Below, piece after piece: positions 1 to 7,927 of a DNA stretch of 64,000 nt. How positions within the stretch are numbered: the first letter of the stretch is position 1; each line of letters opens with the position of its first letter. The DNA lies in the NCBI GenBank assembly GCA_040880065.1, contig JBBDJE010000053.1:1-64000 (forward strand), read 5' to 3'. The notes under the pieces are model-generated. The model made no database searches. It worked only from the letters and a program-made list of their open reading frames with translations, and had not been told where the DNA came from. The translations under genes and the position numbers were made by a program. This DNA is from Abyssibius sp040880065. GTDB taxonomy: Bacteria > Pseudomonadota > Alphaproteobacteria > Rhodobacterales > Rhodobacteraceae.

Positions 1-128
1 GAATTGCCGAAATGTCTGACATGACAGCGTTTTTTACCGATCGCAGCCCGCCTGAAAAGATCGCGGCGCAGTGCCGCGAACACGGTGTGAAAATCCACAT
101 CGCAGGCGAAGACCCGATAAGCGTTTAA
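1..128 (+). CDS. DeoR/GlpR-family regulator, C-terminal fragment (cut by window edge)
   Basis: Only the last 41 codons are in the window, in the frame that starts at base 3 and stops with TAA at 126-128. The residues, including FFTDRSPPEKIAAQC and then HGVKIHIAG, resemble the end of the DeoR C-terminal sugar-phosphate-sensing domain, where a Thr-Asp pair is followed by a helix and a final beta strand. The DNA-binding end lies outside the window, so its target cannot be inferred. It is convergent with the oxidoreductase gene and their stop codons overlap by a few bases, so it is not obviously part of the polyamine operon. Assignment rests on a short tail and is tentative. Confidence 0.55.
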   Translation, partial: IAEMSDMTAFFTDRSPPEKIAAQCREHGVKIHIAGEDPISV

Positions 129-1429
129 AGCCTGTCGCGCAGCGAAAACCAGGTCATTGCCAGCACAAGAATTGGCCAGCGCATGAGCCGGCCACCGGGG
201 AAAGCCGGTTGCGGGTAGCTTGCCATAAGGTCGAAGCGTTCGGCCTGCCCGGCAATGGCTTCGGCCATCAGCTTGCCCGCCTGCGTGGCCAGCGCAACGC
301 CGTGGCCGGAATAACCGCCTGCCGACAGGATATTGCCCGAAATGCGCTGAAATGCAGGCATCCGCCGCGTGGTAATGGCCACTGTGCCGCCCCATGCATA
401 GTCGATCTTCGCATTGGCAAGCTGCGGAAAAACCGCAAGCATGGGTTTGCGCGCCTTTTGGGCAAGGTTGCGCGGAAAGCGGTAGCCATAGCTTTCGCCA
501 CCGCCCCAAAGCATGCGCTTATCGGCTGACAGGCGGTAGTAGTTCACCACGAATTTGCTATCGGCCACGGCGACATTTTGCTTGATGACCTCATCAGCCA
601 GATCGCCCAAAGGCTCGGTCGCGACGATGAAATTGTTGATAGGCATCACACGGGCCGAAACCTGAGGCACGAGCCCGCCAAGATAGCCGTTGCCAGCCAC
701 AACCACGTAGTGTGCGCGCACATGCCCGGCATTGGTATACACGCTGGCGGGCGTGCCGTGTTCGATGCGGGTAACGCGGCTCTGCTCGAAAATGCGCACC
801 CCGGCATCGCGTGCGGCGCGGCCAAGGCCAAGGGCATAGTTGAGCGGGTGCAAATGCGCAGCGCCCATATCAAGGTTACCGCCGCAATACGCCTTTGTGC
901 CCAAATGGGCGCGAATGCCCGCAGCGTCGAGCGCACTGATATCGCTGTAGTTATAATGTTTTGCGAGATGCTCGACCTCGGCCTCGGCATCGGCCAGATC
1001 AGCCTTGCCAAAGGCGGCATGCAGCACGCCGGGGGTATAGTCGCAAGCAATATTATGCTTTTCTATCAGCTCTTTAACGGTGGCTTTCGCCTCTTGTGCA
1101 ATATCCCACATGGCATGGGCAGCATCATGGCCAAGCTGCTTTTCAAGCACATCCTGACCAAGCCGCTGCCCCGAGCCAACCTGCCCGCCATTGCGCCCCG
1201 AGGCGCCAAAGCCTATGCGCTGCGCTTCCAGCACCACAACATCATAGCCGCGTTCGCGCAGGTGAAGCGCGGCCGACAAGCCGGTATAGCCCGCGCCGAT
1301 AACACAAATATCGGCGCTAACAGCCCCCTGCAGCGCGCTTTGCAACGGCAGTTGCTTGGCCGTGGCCGTGTAGTATGAACCAGCCGGATACTGGCCCGGC
1401 TGGTCATTGGCCGTAAGAAGGTCAAGCAT
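125..1429 (-). CDS. puuB: FAD-dependent gamma-glutamylputrescine oxidase-type enzyme
   Basis: A 434-residue DAO-family flavoprotein. The dinucleotide-binding motif VIGAGYTGLSAA lies near residues 43-54, and a GGYSGHGVALATQAGK FAD-closing motif lies near the C-terminus. In the Puu pathway PuuB oxidises gamma-L-glutamylputrescine to the aldehyde, releasing ammonia and peroxide. The start at 1429 is chosen because it forms a TAATG overlap with the glutamine-synthetase-like gene upstream; a longer start at 1462 would overlap that gene by 34 bases. It is the last gene of the leftward pot-speB-puu operon. Family and context agree, but related DAO oxidases use other amines, so substrate is inferred. 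PuuC- and PuuD-type partners are not in the window. Confidence 0.8.
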   Translation of the reverse strand: MLDLLTANDQPGQYPAGSYYTATAKQLPLQSALQGAVSADICVIGAGYTGLSAALHLRERGYDVVVLEAQRIGFGASGRNGGQVGSGQRLGQDVLEKQLGHDAAHAMWDIAQEAKATVKELIEKHNIACDYTPGVLHAAFGKADLADAEAEVEHLAKHYNYSDISALDAAGIRAHLGTKAYCGGNLDMGAAHLHPLNYALGLGRAARDAGVRIFEQSRVTRIEHGTPASVYTNAGHVRAHYVVVAGNGYLGGLVPQVSARVMPINNFIVATEPLGDLADEVIKQNVAVADSKFVVNYYRLSADKRMLWGGGESYGYRFPRNLAQKARKPMLAVFPQLANAKIDYAWGGTVAITTRRMPAFQRISGNILSAGGYSGHGVALATQAGKLMAEAIAGQAERFDLMASYPQPAFPGGRLMRWPILVLAMTWFSLRDRL

Positions 1430-2799
1430 TAAACGTTCAAGAGCAGATGCTCCCGCTCCCATGGCGAAATGACCTGCAAAAACGCCTCGGCTTCGTGGAT
1501 TTTGAGGGCGGTGTAGATATCGCAGAACTGGTCGCCCAGAATGTGGCGCAATTCGGGGACGGATTTGAACTCGTCCAGCCCATCAAGCAGGGACCGCGGA
1601 ATCGCGCGCGGCAGGTTATAGGCATCGCCCGCCACGGCCTCGCGCGGTTTGAGCTTGTTTTTCATGCCCAGATAGCCGCAGGCCAGCGTGGCCGCCAGCG
1701 CCAGGTAAGGGTTGCAATCCATACCGACAACGCGGTTTTCAATGCGCCGCGCAGATGGCGAGGAAATGGGAATCCGAATGCCCGCAGTGCGGTTATCGGC
1801 GCCCCATTCAAGGTTAACTGGGGCAGAACCGGTGGTGACAAAACGGCGGTAGCTGTTCACATAGGGCGCGAAAAGTGTAATGGCACCAGGGATATAGCGC
1901 TGAAGCCCCGCAAGATAGGACATGAACGCATCGGTTGGCTGATCGTCGGGGCCATTGAAGATATTGTTGCCGTCGGCATCCAGAATTGACTGGTGAATAT
2001 GCATGGCCGAGCCGGGTTCATCCTGCATTGGCTTGGCCATGAACGTGGCGTAGCAATCATTGCGAAAAGCCGCCTCGCGGATAAGGCGCTTGAAGTAGAA
2101 AACCTGATCGGCCTTGGTGACAGGGTCGCCATGGATGAGGTTGATCTCGATCTGTCCGGCACCGCCTTCCTGAATGATCGTGTCAATCTCGTATCCGGCG
2201 GCTTCGGCAAAATCGTAGATATCGTCAATCACTTTACCATATTCATCGACCGCCATCATCGAATAGGCTTGGCGGCTGGCCACACGGCGTCCTGAACGGC
2301 CCATCGGCGGCTCGATCGGCAGGTCGGGGTCGATATTGGCTTTGGTCAGGTAAAACTCGATCTCAGGGGCCACGACCGGTGTCCAGCCCTCGTCGGCATA
2401 GAGTTTCAGAACTTTCTTGAGAACGTTGCGCGGCACAACCTCGATAGGGTTGCCCGATGTGTCGACAACGTCATGGATGACCTGCAGCGTGATATCGGCT
2501 GCCCATGCAGCGGCGGTGGCGGTGCTGTAATCGGGCACCAGAACCATGTCGTTCTCGGTCCATTGATTGGCTATATCCATATCGGCATACTCGCCGGAAA
2601 TGGTCTGATAGAAGATCGAGAGCGGCATAAACATCCGCTCGGCCCGGCTGAACTTGGCCCATGGCATTGCCTTGCCGCGCGACACGCCGGCAATATCGGA
2701 AATGACACACTCCACCTCTTCTATACGGCGGCCATCGAGCCAGTCGCGAAAGGCTTGCGGTAGTTTAGGAAGAACAGCGTCGTCGTCAGCTTTTGACAT
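1429..2799 (-). CDS. puuA: glutamine synthetase-like gamma-glutamylpolyamine synthetase
   Basis: A 456-residue glutamine synthetase-fold enzyme with an N-terminal beta-grasp domain and a C-terminal catalytic domain. Visible ligand motifs are APEIEFYL (metal), AMHIHQSI (the HxH region) and NRTAGIRIP followed by the NPYLALAATLACGYLG block. Length and the non-canonical N-terminus fit PuuA-type gamma-glutamylputrescine synthetase rather than GlnA. It would ATP-dependently join glutamate to putrescine, the first catabolic step. It sits 9 bp after agmatinase and overlaps puuB by TAATG, so these are surely co-transcribed. Other GlnA-like gamma-glutamylating enzymes (for spermidine or ethanolamine) are alternatives; the polyamine operon favours putrescine. 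Confidence 0.85.
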   Translation of the reverse strand: MSKADDDAVLPKLPQAFRDWLDGRRIEEVECVISDIAGVSRGKAMPWAKFSRAERMFMPLSIFYQTISGEYADMDIANQWTENDMVLVPDYSTATAAAWAADITLQVIHDVVDTSGNPIEVVPRNVLKKVLKLYADEGWTPVVAPEIEFYLTKANIDPDLPIEPPMGRSGRRVASRQAYSMMAVDEYGKVIDDIYDFAEAAGYEIDTIIQEGGAGQIEINLIHGDPVTKADQVFYFKRLIREAAFRNDCYATFMAKPMQDEPGSAMHIHQSILDADGNNIFNGPDDQPTDAFMSYLAGLQRYIPGAITLFAPYVNSYRRFVTTGSAPVNLEWGADNRTAGIRIPISSPSARRIENRVVGMDCNPYLALAATLACGYLGMKNKLKPREAVAGDAYNLPRAIPRSLLDGLDEFKSVPELRHILGDQFCDIYTALKIHEAEAFLQVISPWEREHLLLNV

Positions 2800-2808
2800 A
2801 AAAAACTC

Positions 2809-3777
2809 TTATAATCGGCCAACTGCATGCGGCTTTGCCCCAGCCTTGGCGGCCAGAAGGCACAGCCAGTCATGGGCAATATGCGCAGCAGCCAGCGCAG
2901 TGATTTCGGCATGGTCAAATGGTGGAGACACCTCGACCATATCCATGCCGACAAGGTTGAGCGGGCCAAGCGCGCGCATAAGCTCCAGCGCCTGCCACGA
3001 GGTCAGGCCACCGGGCACAGGTGTGCCGGTGCCGGGCGCAAAGGCCGGATCGAGCGCGTCGATATCAAAAGAGATATAGACCGGCGCATCGCCCGCCCGT
3101 TCGCAGATGATCTTTACGGCGGCGTCGATGCCGTTGCGATGCACCCAAGGTGCTGTGAGCATTTCAAAGCCATGGTCGTTGTCAATGAAGGTTCGCAACC
3201 CGATCTGGGTTGATCGCGCCACATCAATAATGCCCTCGGCCGCTGCGCGGCCAAACATGCTGCCATGGTCCAGCCGGTTCGGTTCGTCGGGCCACAGGTC
3301 GCAATGCGCATCGACCTGCAGCAGCGCGACTGGGCCATATTTTTCAGCATGGGCCTTGAGCAACGGATAGGAGGTATAGTGATCGCCGCCAAGGGTGAGC
3401 ATTTTTGCCCCAGAGGCGAGGATTGTGCGGGCATGGTTTACAATATCGGGGGTAACGGTTTCGGGGTGGTGAGGGTCGACCATACAATCCCCCCAGTCGA
3501 CCACCGAGAGCACCTCGAACGGGTCAAAGCCGAAGGGAAAGGCCGTAAGTTCGGCCAGTTGCACCGAGGCGGCACGAATGGCCCGCGGCCCAAGCCGGCA
3601 ACCGGGGCGATAGGTGACAGAGGCATCATAAGGCACGCCGGAGACCACAACATCAACGCCGGAAAGGTCACGTGTCATGCGGCGGCGCAGAAAGGACAGC
3701 GCGCCGCCATAGGTCATTTCAGCCCAGCGTTCGTTATTGCCTGTGGCACGGAATGCCTGATCGCCGGTCTCGCTCAT
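2809..3777 (-). CDS. speB: agmatinase (arginase/ureohydrolase family)
   Basis: A 322-residue ureohydrolase. The binuclear manganese ligands are in GGDHYTSYP, DAHCDLWPDE and SFDIDALDPAFAPGTGTP, the three classical signatures of this family. Agmatinase hydrolyses agmatine to putrescine and urea, which would feed the PuuA/PuuB enzymes encoded just downstream. The start overlaps the stop of the potI-like permease gene (ATGA), showing translational coupling between transport and catabolism. Guanidinobutyrase or another ureohydrolase specificity cannot be excluded from sequence alone; the polyamine context makes agmatinase the best call. Confidence 0.85.
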   Translation of the reverse strand: MSETGDQAFRATGNNERWAEMTYGGALSFLRRRMTRDLSGVDVVVSGVPYDASVTYRPGCRLGPRAIRAASVQLAELTAFPFGFDPFEVLSVVDWGDCMVDPHHPETVTPDIVNHARTILASGAKMLTLGGDHYTSYPLLKAHAEKYGPVALLQVDAHCDLWPDEPNRLDHGSMFGRAAAEGIIDVARSTQIGLRTFIDNDHGFEMLTAPWVHRNGIDAAVKIICERAGDAPVYISFDIDALDPAFAPGTGTPVPGGLTSWQALELMRALGPLNLVGMDMVEVSPPFDHAEITALAAAHIAHDWLCLLAAKAGAKPHAVGRL

Positions 3778-4574
3778 TTTTTCATCCCTCTTCGAAGTTG
3801 CCAGAATGCAATGGCAATACCCAGCCCTACCACCAGAATGATCAGGCTGGCCAGCGCGTTGATATCGGGCGATACGCCAAGCTTGACCTTGGAGAAAATC
3901 ACCATTGGCAGGGTCGAGGAGCCGGGGCCGGAGACAAAGCTGGCGATCACCAGATCATCAAGCGACAGGGTGAAACTGAGCAGCCAGCCAGAAATGAGCG
4001 CGGGCGCGATGACCGGCAGTGTAATGTCGAAGAACACCCGCACGGGGCGCGCACCAAGGTCAAGCGCGGCTTCTTCCAGCGAATCATCCATGTCGGACAG
4101 GCGCGACTGGATGACCACCGCCACAAATGCCATGCAGAAGGTGGAATGCGCGATGATGATCGTGGTCATCCCGCGCCCAGCGGGCCAGCCAAGAAAGGAT
4201 TCCATTCCGACGAATAACAGCAAAAGCGACAGGCCGGTGATGACCTCGGGCATGACCAGCGGCGCGGTTGTCATGCCCATGAGCGGCGTGCGCAACCGAA
4301 AACGGCCAAAGCGCGTGAGCACAAGCCCGGCGAGCGTGCCCAGAATGGTGGCGATAATTGCTGAAATGAAGGCGATTTTCAGGCTTATCCATGCCGCGCC
4401 CATGATCTGGGCATCATTGAACAACTCGCCATACCATTTGGTCGAGAACCGCGACCACACTGTTACCAGTTTGTTTTCGTTGAACGAAAAGATGATGAGC
4501 GACATGATCGGTGCGTAAAGAAACACAAACCCCAACAAAGCCGCAATTGGTAGAAAGAGGCCTTTGCGCTTCAT
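3774..4574 (-). CDS. potI: polyamine ABC transporter permease (PotI/PotC type)
   Basis: A 266-residue MetI-type inner-membrane permease with about six hydrophobic segments and the cytoplasmic EAA loop (EEAALDLGARPVRVFFDITLP) that contacts the ATPase. It forms the transmembrane channel together with the PotH-type subunit. The order binding protein, ATPase, PotH, PotI matches the enteric potFGHI arrangement. It overlaps potH upstream and speB downstream by ATGA junctions. The family assignment is secure. Putrescine rather than spermidine as substrate is inferred from the puu genes. Confidence 0.88.
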   Translation of the reverse strand: MKRKGLFLPIAALLGFVFLYAPIMSLIIFSFNENKLVTVWSRFSTKWYGELFNDAQIMGAAWISLKIAFISAIIATILGTLAGLVLTRFGRFRLRTPLMGMTTAPLVMPEVITGLSLLLLFVGMESFLGWPAGRGMTTIIIAHSTFCMAFVAVVIQSRLSDMDDSLEEAALDLGARPVRVFFDITLPVIAPALISGWLLSFTLSLDDLVIASFVSGPGSSTLPMVIFSKVKLGVSPDINALASLIILVVGLGIAIAFWQLRRGMKK

Positions 4575-5503
4575 GACGGCTCCTTCGCTTGTGCTTTGCG
4601 CAGCAGCATGATCGGCAGCACAACCACAACAAGCATCACCGTGGCCACCGCCGAGGCGACAGGCCAGTCACGGTTGTTGAAGAACTCTGTCCACAAGATC
4701 TTGCCGATCATCAATGTGTCGGGGCCGCCAAGCAGCGCAGGGATGACATATTCGCCAATCGCCGGAATGAAGACCAGCATGGAGCCTGCAATGATGCCCG
4801 GCAGGGATAGCGGCAATGTAATGCGGAAAAACGTCGACGTCGGGCTTGCGCCAAGATCCTGACTTGCCTCCAGCAACGAGACATCGAGCTTGACCAGATT
4901 GGCATAGAGCGGCAGGATCATGAAGGGCAGATAGGTATAGACAATCCCGATATAGACGGCGAAATCGGTCTGCAACATGACAATCGGCGTATCAATAATG
5001 CCCAATGACATCAGCATGTTGTTGATAATGCCGTTCTGGCTGAGAAAGCCTATCCACGCATAGACCCGCAGCAAAAACGATGTCCAGAAGGGCAGAATGA
5101 TGAGCATGAGCAGCAGCGAGCGCTTGGGTTCTTCGGCGCGGGCGATGTAATAGGCTATTGGGTAGCCAATGAGCAGCGCGAAAACCGTGGAAATGAGCGC
5201 GATTTTCAGCGAGGACAGATAGGCGTTGATATAGAGCTTGTCGCTGAGCAAAAAGCGGTAGTTTTCCAGATCGCCCATGAAGGTCCAGCCATCAAACAGG
5301 GGCGTATATGGCGGGCGGGCGATTGCCGCATCGGTGAGCGAGATTTGCAGCACAACGATGAAGGGGATGACGAAAAATACCGACAGCCAGACAAGCGGAA
5401 CGGCAATGACAAGCGCGCGGCCCGAAATGACTTTAGACAGTAAGCGCGTGATTGCGTTGCCACCGGGGGCGCGGCGCATGGGGATATATGCAGCTTCGCT
5501 CAT
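4571..5503 (-). CDS. potH: polyamine ABC transporter permease (PotH/PotB type)
   Basis: A 310-residue MetI-type permease. An N-terminal membrane segment (VIAVPLVWLSVFFVIPF) is followed by a periplasmic loop, five more hydrophobic stretches and an EAA loop (EASQDLGASPTSTFFRITLP). It partners the PotI-type subunit. The start MSEAAYIP at 5503 is preferred over the upstream methionine at 5545 because it gives an ATGA overlap with the ATPase gene and removes a basic, non-conserved extension. It is encoded in the middle of the polyamine operon. Confidence 0.88.
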   Translation of the reverse strand: MSEAAYIPMRRAPGGNAITRLLSKVISGRALVIAVPLVWLSVFFVIPFIVVLQISLTDAAIARPPYTPLFDGWTFMGDLENYRFLLSDKLYINAYLSSLKIALISTVFALLIGYPIAYYIARAEEPKRSLLLMLIILPFWTSFLLRVYAWIGFLSQNGIINNMLMSLGIIDTPIVMLQTDFAVYIGIVYTYLPFMILPLYANLVKLDVSLLEASQDLGASPTSTFFRITLPLSLPGIIAGSMLVFIPAIGEYVIPALLGGPDTLMIGKILWTEFFNNRDWPVASAVATVMLVVVVLPIMLLRKAQAKEPS

Positions 5504-6630
5504 GAGGTTAACACCACGCCAGCGGCGACACCCCATTGTGCCCAAACCTCCTGATCCCAGGATATGGGTTCCTGATCGGCTAGCCGTGAAGAACGGGTAA
5601 TGCGCACCAAGGTGCCATTGGCCAGCCGCACGCGGAAAATCGACAGGCTGCCCATATAGGCCACATCTTCGACCATGCCGTGCAGCACGTTATTGCCGGT
5701 CAGCTCGGTGCGCGAAATGGTCAGCTTTTCGGGGCGCAGGGCAACCGAAACGGTTTGGCCTTGGGTTAGCCCCTCGACCGGCTTTACAAGCACGGGGCCA
5801 ACGCTTTCGGTGTTGATGCGCATGGCGTCGGGCGCAGCGGTATCAACCGTGCCCTCAAACATGTTGACCGAGCCGATGAAGTCGGCCACGAAACGGCTGG
5901 CCGGGTGCTCGTAAATCTGCGTCGGCTCGCCGATTTGCACGATTTCGCCCTCGTTCATCACCCCGATACGGGTGGACAGGGTCATCGCCTCTTCCTGATC
6001 ATGGGTGACGACGATGAAGGTCACGCCCAAGGTTTCCTGAATGTTGATCAGCTCGAACTGGGTTTCTTCGCGCAGCTTTTTATCAAGCGCGCCAAGGGGT
6101 TCATCAAGCAGCAAAAGCTTGGGCTTTTTGACAAGCGAGCGGGCAAGCGCCACACGCTGGCGCTGGCCACCGGATAGCTGGTGCGGTTTGCGGCGGGCGA
6201 ATTTCTCAAGCTTCACAAGCTTGAGCATCGCGGCAACCTTTTCCATCGCGGCGGCTTTGCCCATGCCCTCGCGCAGCAACCCGTAAGCGATGTTTTTTTC
6301 CACGCTCATATGCGGAAACAGCGCGTAGGATTGGAACATCATATTCGTGGGGCGATGGTAAGGTGACACATTCGCCATGTCTTGCCCGTCAATCTCGATG
6401 CTGCCGGAGGATGGGGCTTCAAAGCCCGACAACATGCGCAGCAAGGTCGACTTGCCGCAGCCCGAGCCACCGAGCAGGCAGAAAAGCTCGCCCTGGTAGA
6501 TATCAAGCGAAACATTGTCGACGGCCGTGATATCGCCGAAATTCTTGGAAATGTTGCGGATTTTGATGAACGGCTCGGCGGCGGGGTCGCGCCAAGGCTT
6601 CAGGTCGGCAGCCGTGGCGGAATGCGCCAT
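5500..6630 (-). CDS. potG: polyamine ABC transporter ATP-binding protein
   Basis: A 376-residue ABC ATPase. Walker A is GGSGCGKST, the signature is LSGGQRQRVALARSL and Walker B is LLLLDEPLGALD. A TOBE-type beta domain occupies roughly the last 120 residues, which is typical of PotA/PotG. It energises import through the PotH/PotI channel. The start MAHSATAAD at 6630 is chosen; an in-frame methionine at 6672 would add 14 residues lying inside the hairpin that separates potF from potG. It overlaps potH by ATGA. Confidence 0.9.
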   Translation of the reverse strand: MAHSATAADLKPWRDPAAEPFIKIRNISKNFGDITAVDNVSLDIYQGELFCLLGGSGCGKSTLLRMLSGFEAPSSGSIEIDGQDMANVSPYHRPTNMMFQSYALFPHMSVEKNIAYGLLREGMGKAAAMEKVAAMLKLVKLEKFARRKPHQLSGGQRQRVALARSLVKKPKLLLLDEPLGALDKKLREETQFELINIQETLGVTFIVVTHDQEEAMTLSTRIGVMNEGEIVQIGEPTQIYEHPASRFVADFIGSVNMFEGTVDTAAPDAMRINTESVGPVLVKPVEGLTQGQTVSVALRPEKLTISRTELTGNNVLHGMVEDVAYMGSLSIFRVRLANGTLVRITRSSRLADQEPISWDQEVWAQWGVAAGVVLTS

Positions 6631-6656
6631 CTTGAACCTCAAATATCTAAAACGAA

Positions 6657-6683
6657 GGGCGGCGCACTGCACATGCGCCGCCC
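6657..6683. terminator. intercistronic hairpin between potF and potG
   Basis: A perfect 10-bp stem (GGGCGGCGCA paired with TGCGCCGCCC) with a 7-nt loop lies immediately after the potF stop. On the transcribed strand it is followed by a T-rich stretch (TTCGTTTTAGATATTT). Such hairpins after a periplasmic binding-protein gene usually stop part of the transcripts or protect the upstream message, giving more binding protein than transporter. That role is inferred. Confidence 0.6.
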
Positions 6684-6690
6684 GATAATG

Positions 6691-7779
6691 TTACTGGCCA
6701 GTCAAAATTGTGGTCCAGAGCCGCGTAATTGCGCGGTCGAGCCGGCTGTCATAAGGCACCGAGTTCCACAGCCGTTCCTTGGCGGCAGGGGTCGGGAAAA
6801 TGCCGGGGTCCGAGGTAATGTCCTCTTCAACCAGCGGCAAGGATGCCGCGTTGGCATTGGCATACCAGACATAGTTGGTGATATCGGCGGTGATCTGCGC
6901 ATCCATGATGAAGTTGATAAAGGCATGCGCCGCTTCAGGGTTTGGCGCATCAACCGGAATGGTCAGCATGTCGAACCACTGCAAAGCGCCCTCATCCGGG
7001 ATGACATAGGCAATTTCGATGCCGTTTTCGGCTTCAGCCGCGCGGGCCTGCGCGATGAAGATATCACCCGACCAGCCGATCGAGACGCAGACTTCGCCAT
7101 TGGCGAGATCGTTGATATACTGTGAAGAATGGAAATAGCGGATATAGGGGCGAATGGTCATCAACAACTCCGCACCCTTTTCGAAATCGGCCGCATCGGT
7201 CGATTGCGGGTCAAGCCCGAGGTAGTTCATCGCAGCGGGCAGCATTTCAACCGGAGCGTCCAGCAGGGTAATGCCGCAGGCGGCCAGCTTTTCGGCATTG
7301 GCCGGGTCAAAGACCAGCGCCCATGAATTGGTCGGCGCATCTTCGCCGAGCAGTTCTTCAACCTTGCCCGCGTTATAGCCGATGCCCGTGGTGCCCCACA
7401 TGTAAATGACAGAGTGCTCGTTACTCGGGTCATAGCTGGCGGCGGCTTCCATCAGCGCCGGGTCCATATTGGCGAGGTTTGGCAGCAGGTCACGGTTCAG
7501 CGGCTGGTAGACGCCGGCGGCAATCTGGCGCTGCATGAAAGAGGATGTCGGGACGACCACGTCATAACCCGAATTGCCGGCCAGCATCTTGGCTTCCAGC
7601 ACTTCGTTACTGTCAAAAACGTCGTAGTTCACAGCAATGCCGGTAGCGGCGGTAAATTTTTCCAGCGTGTCTTCGGCGATATAGTCGGACCAGTTGTAAA
7701 CATTGAGCACGCCATTTTGTGCGCTGGCAGACTGTGCGGCGACGGCGGCAACAACCGCGGTGATAAGTTTGAGTTTCAT
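6691..7779 (-). CDS. potF: polyamine ABC transporter periplasmic binding protein
   Basis: A 362-residue extracytoplasmic binding protein of the PotD/PotF family. The N-terminus MKLKLITAVVAAVAAQSASAQ is a clear Sec signal peptide with cleavage likely after the ASA-Q region. The mature start, VLNVYNWSDYIAEDTLEKF, is the family signature. Further conserved blocks are YDVVVPTSSFM, WGTTGIGYN and VSIGWSGD. It captures putrescine or spermidine in the periplasm and delivers it to PotGHI. It is the first gene of the leftward operon, preceded by about 100 bp of non-coding DNA that should hold the promoter. Confidence 0.9.
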   Translation of the reverse strand: MKLKLITAVVAAVAAQSASAQNGVLNVYNWSDYIAEDTLEKFTAATGIAVNYDVFDSNEVLEAKMLAGNSGYDVVVPTSSFMQRQIAAGVYQPLNRDLLPNLANMDPALMEAAASYDPSNEHSVIYMWGTTGIGYNAGKVEELLGEDAPTNSWALVFDPANAEKLAACGITLLDAPVEMLPAAMNYLGLDPQSTDAADFEKGAELLMTIRPYIRYFHSSQYINDLANGEVCVSIGWSGDIFIAQARAAEAENGIEIAYVIPDEGALQWFDMLTIPVDAPNPEAAHAFINFIMDAQITADITNYVWYANANAASLPLVEEDITSDPGIFPTPAAKERLWNSVPYDSRLDRAITRLWTTILTGQ

Positions 7780-7880
7780 ATAAGGCTCACTCCCGTATTG
7801 CAGGTTTCGGGGCGTTGTGCCGCCCCTTTGGGTTCATGCGCCCATCTGGCCAATATCCAAAGCGTTAAATCAAGCAAAAA

Positions 7881-7904
7881 GCGCAACCCTGTGCGGGATT
7901 GCGC
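7881..7904. terminator. hairpin terminator after the class III aminotransferase gene
   Basis: The arms GCGCAACCC and GGGATTGCGC pair with one bulged base. They are flanked by T-rich sequence on both strands: TTTTTGCTTG leftward and CAATTTTTTAA rightward. It lies 24 bases past the aminotransferase stop and upstream of potF, so it probably separates the taurine gene from the polyamine operon. Confidence 0.65.
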
Positions 7905-7927
7905 CAATTTTTTAAGCGATACGGCGA

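Noticed and set aside
3265..4518. 417-codon rightward open frame
   Set aside because: It is antisense to speB and potI, with low-complexity, basic composition and no family resemblance. The leftward genes explain the region fully.
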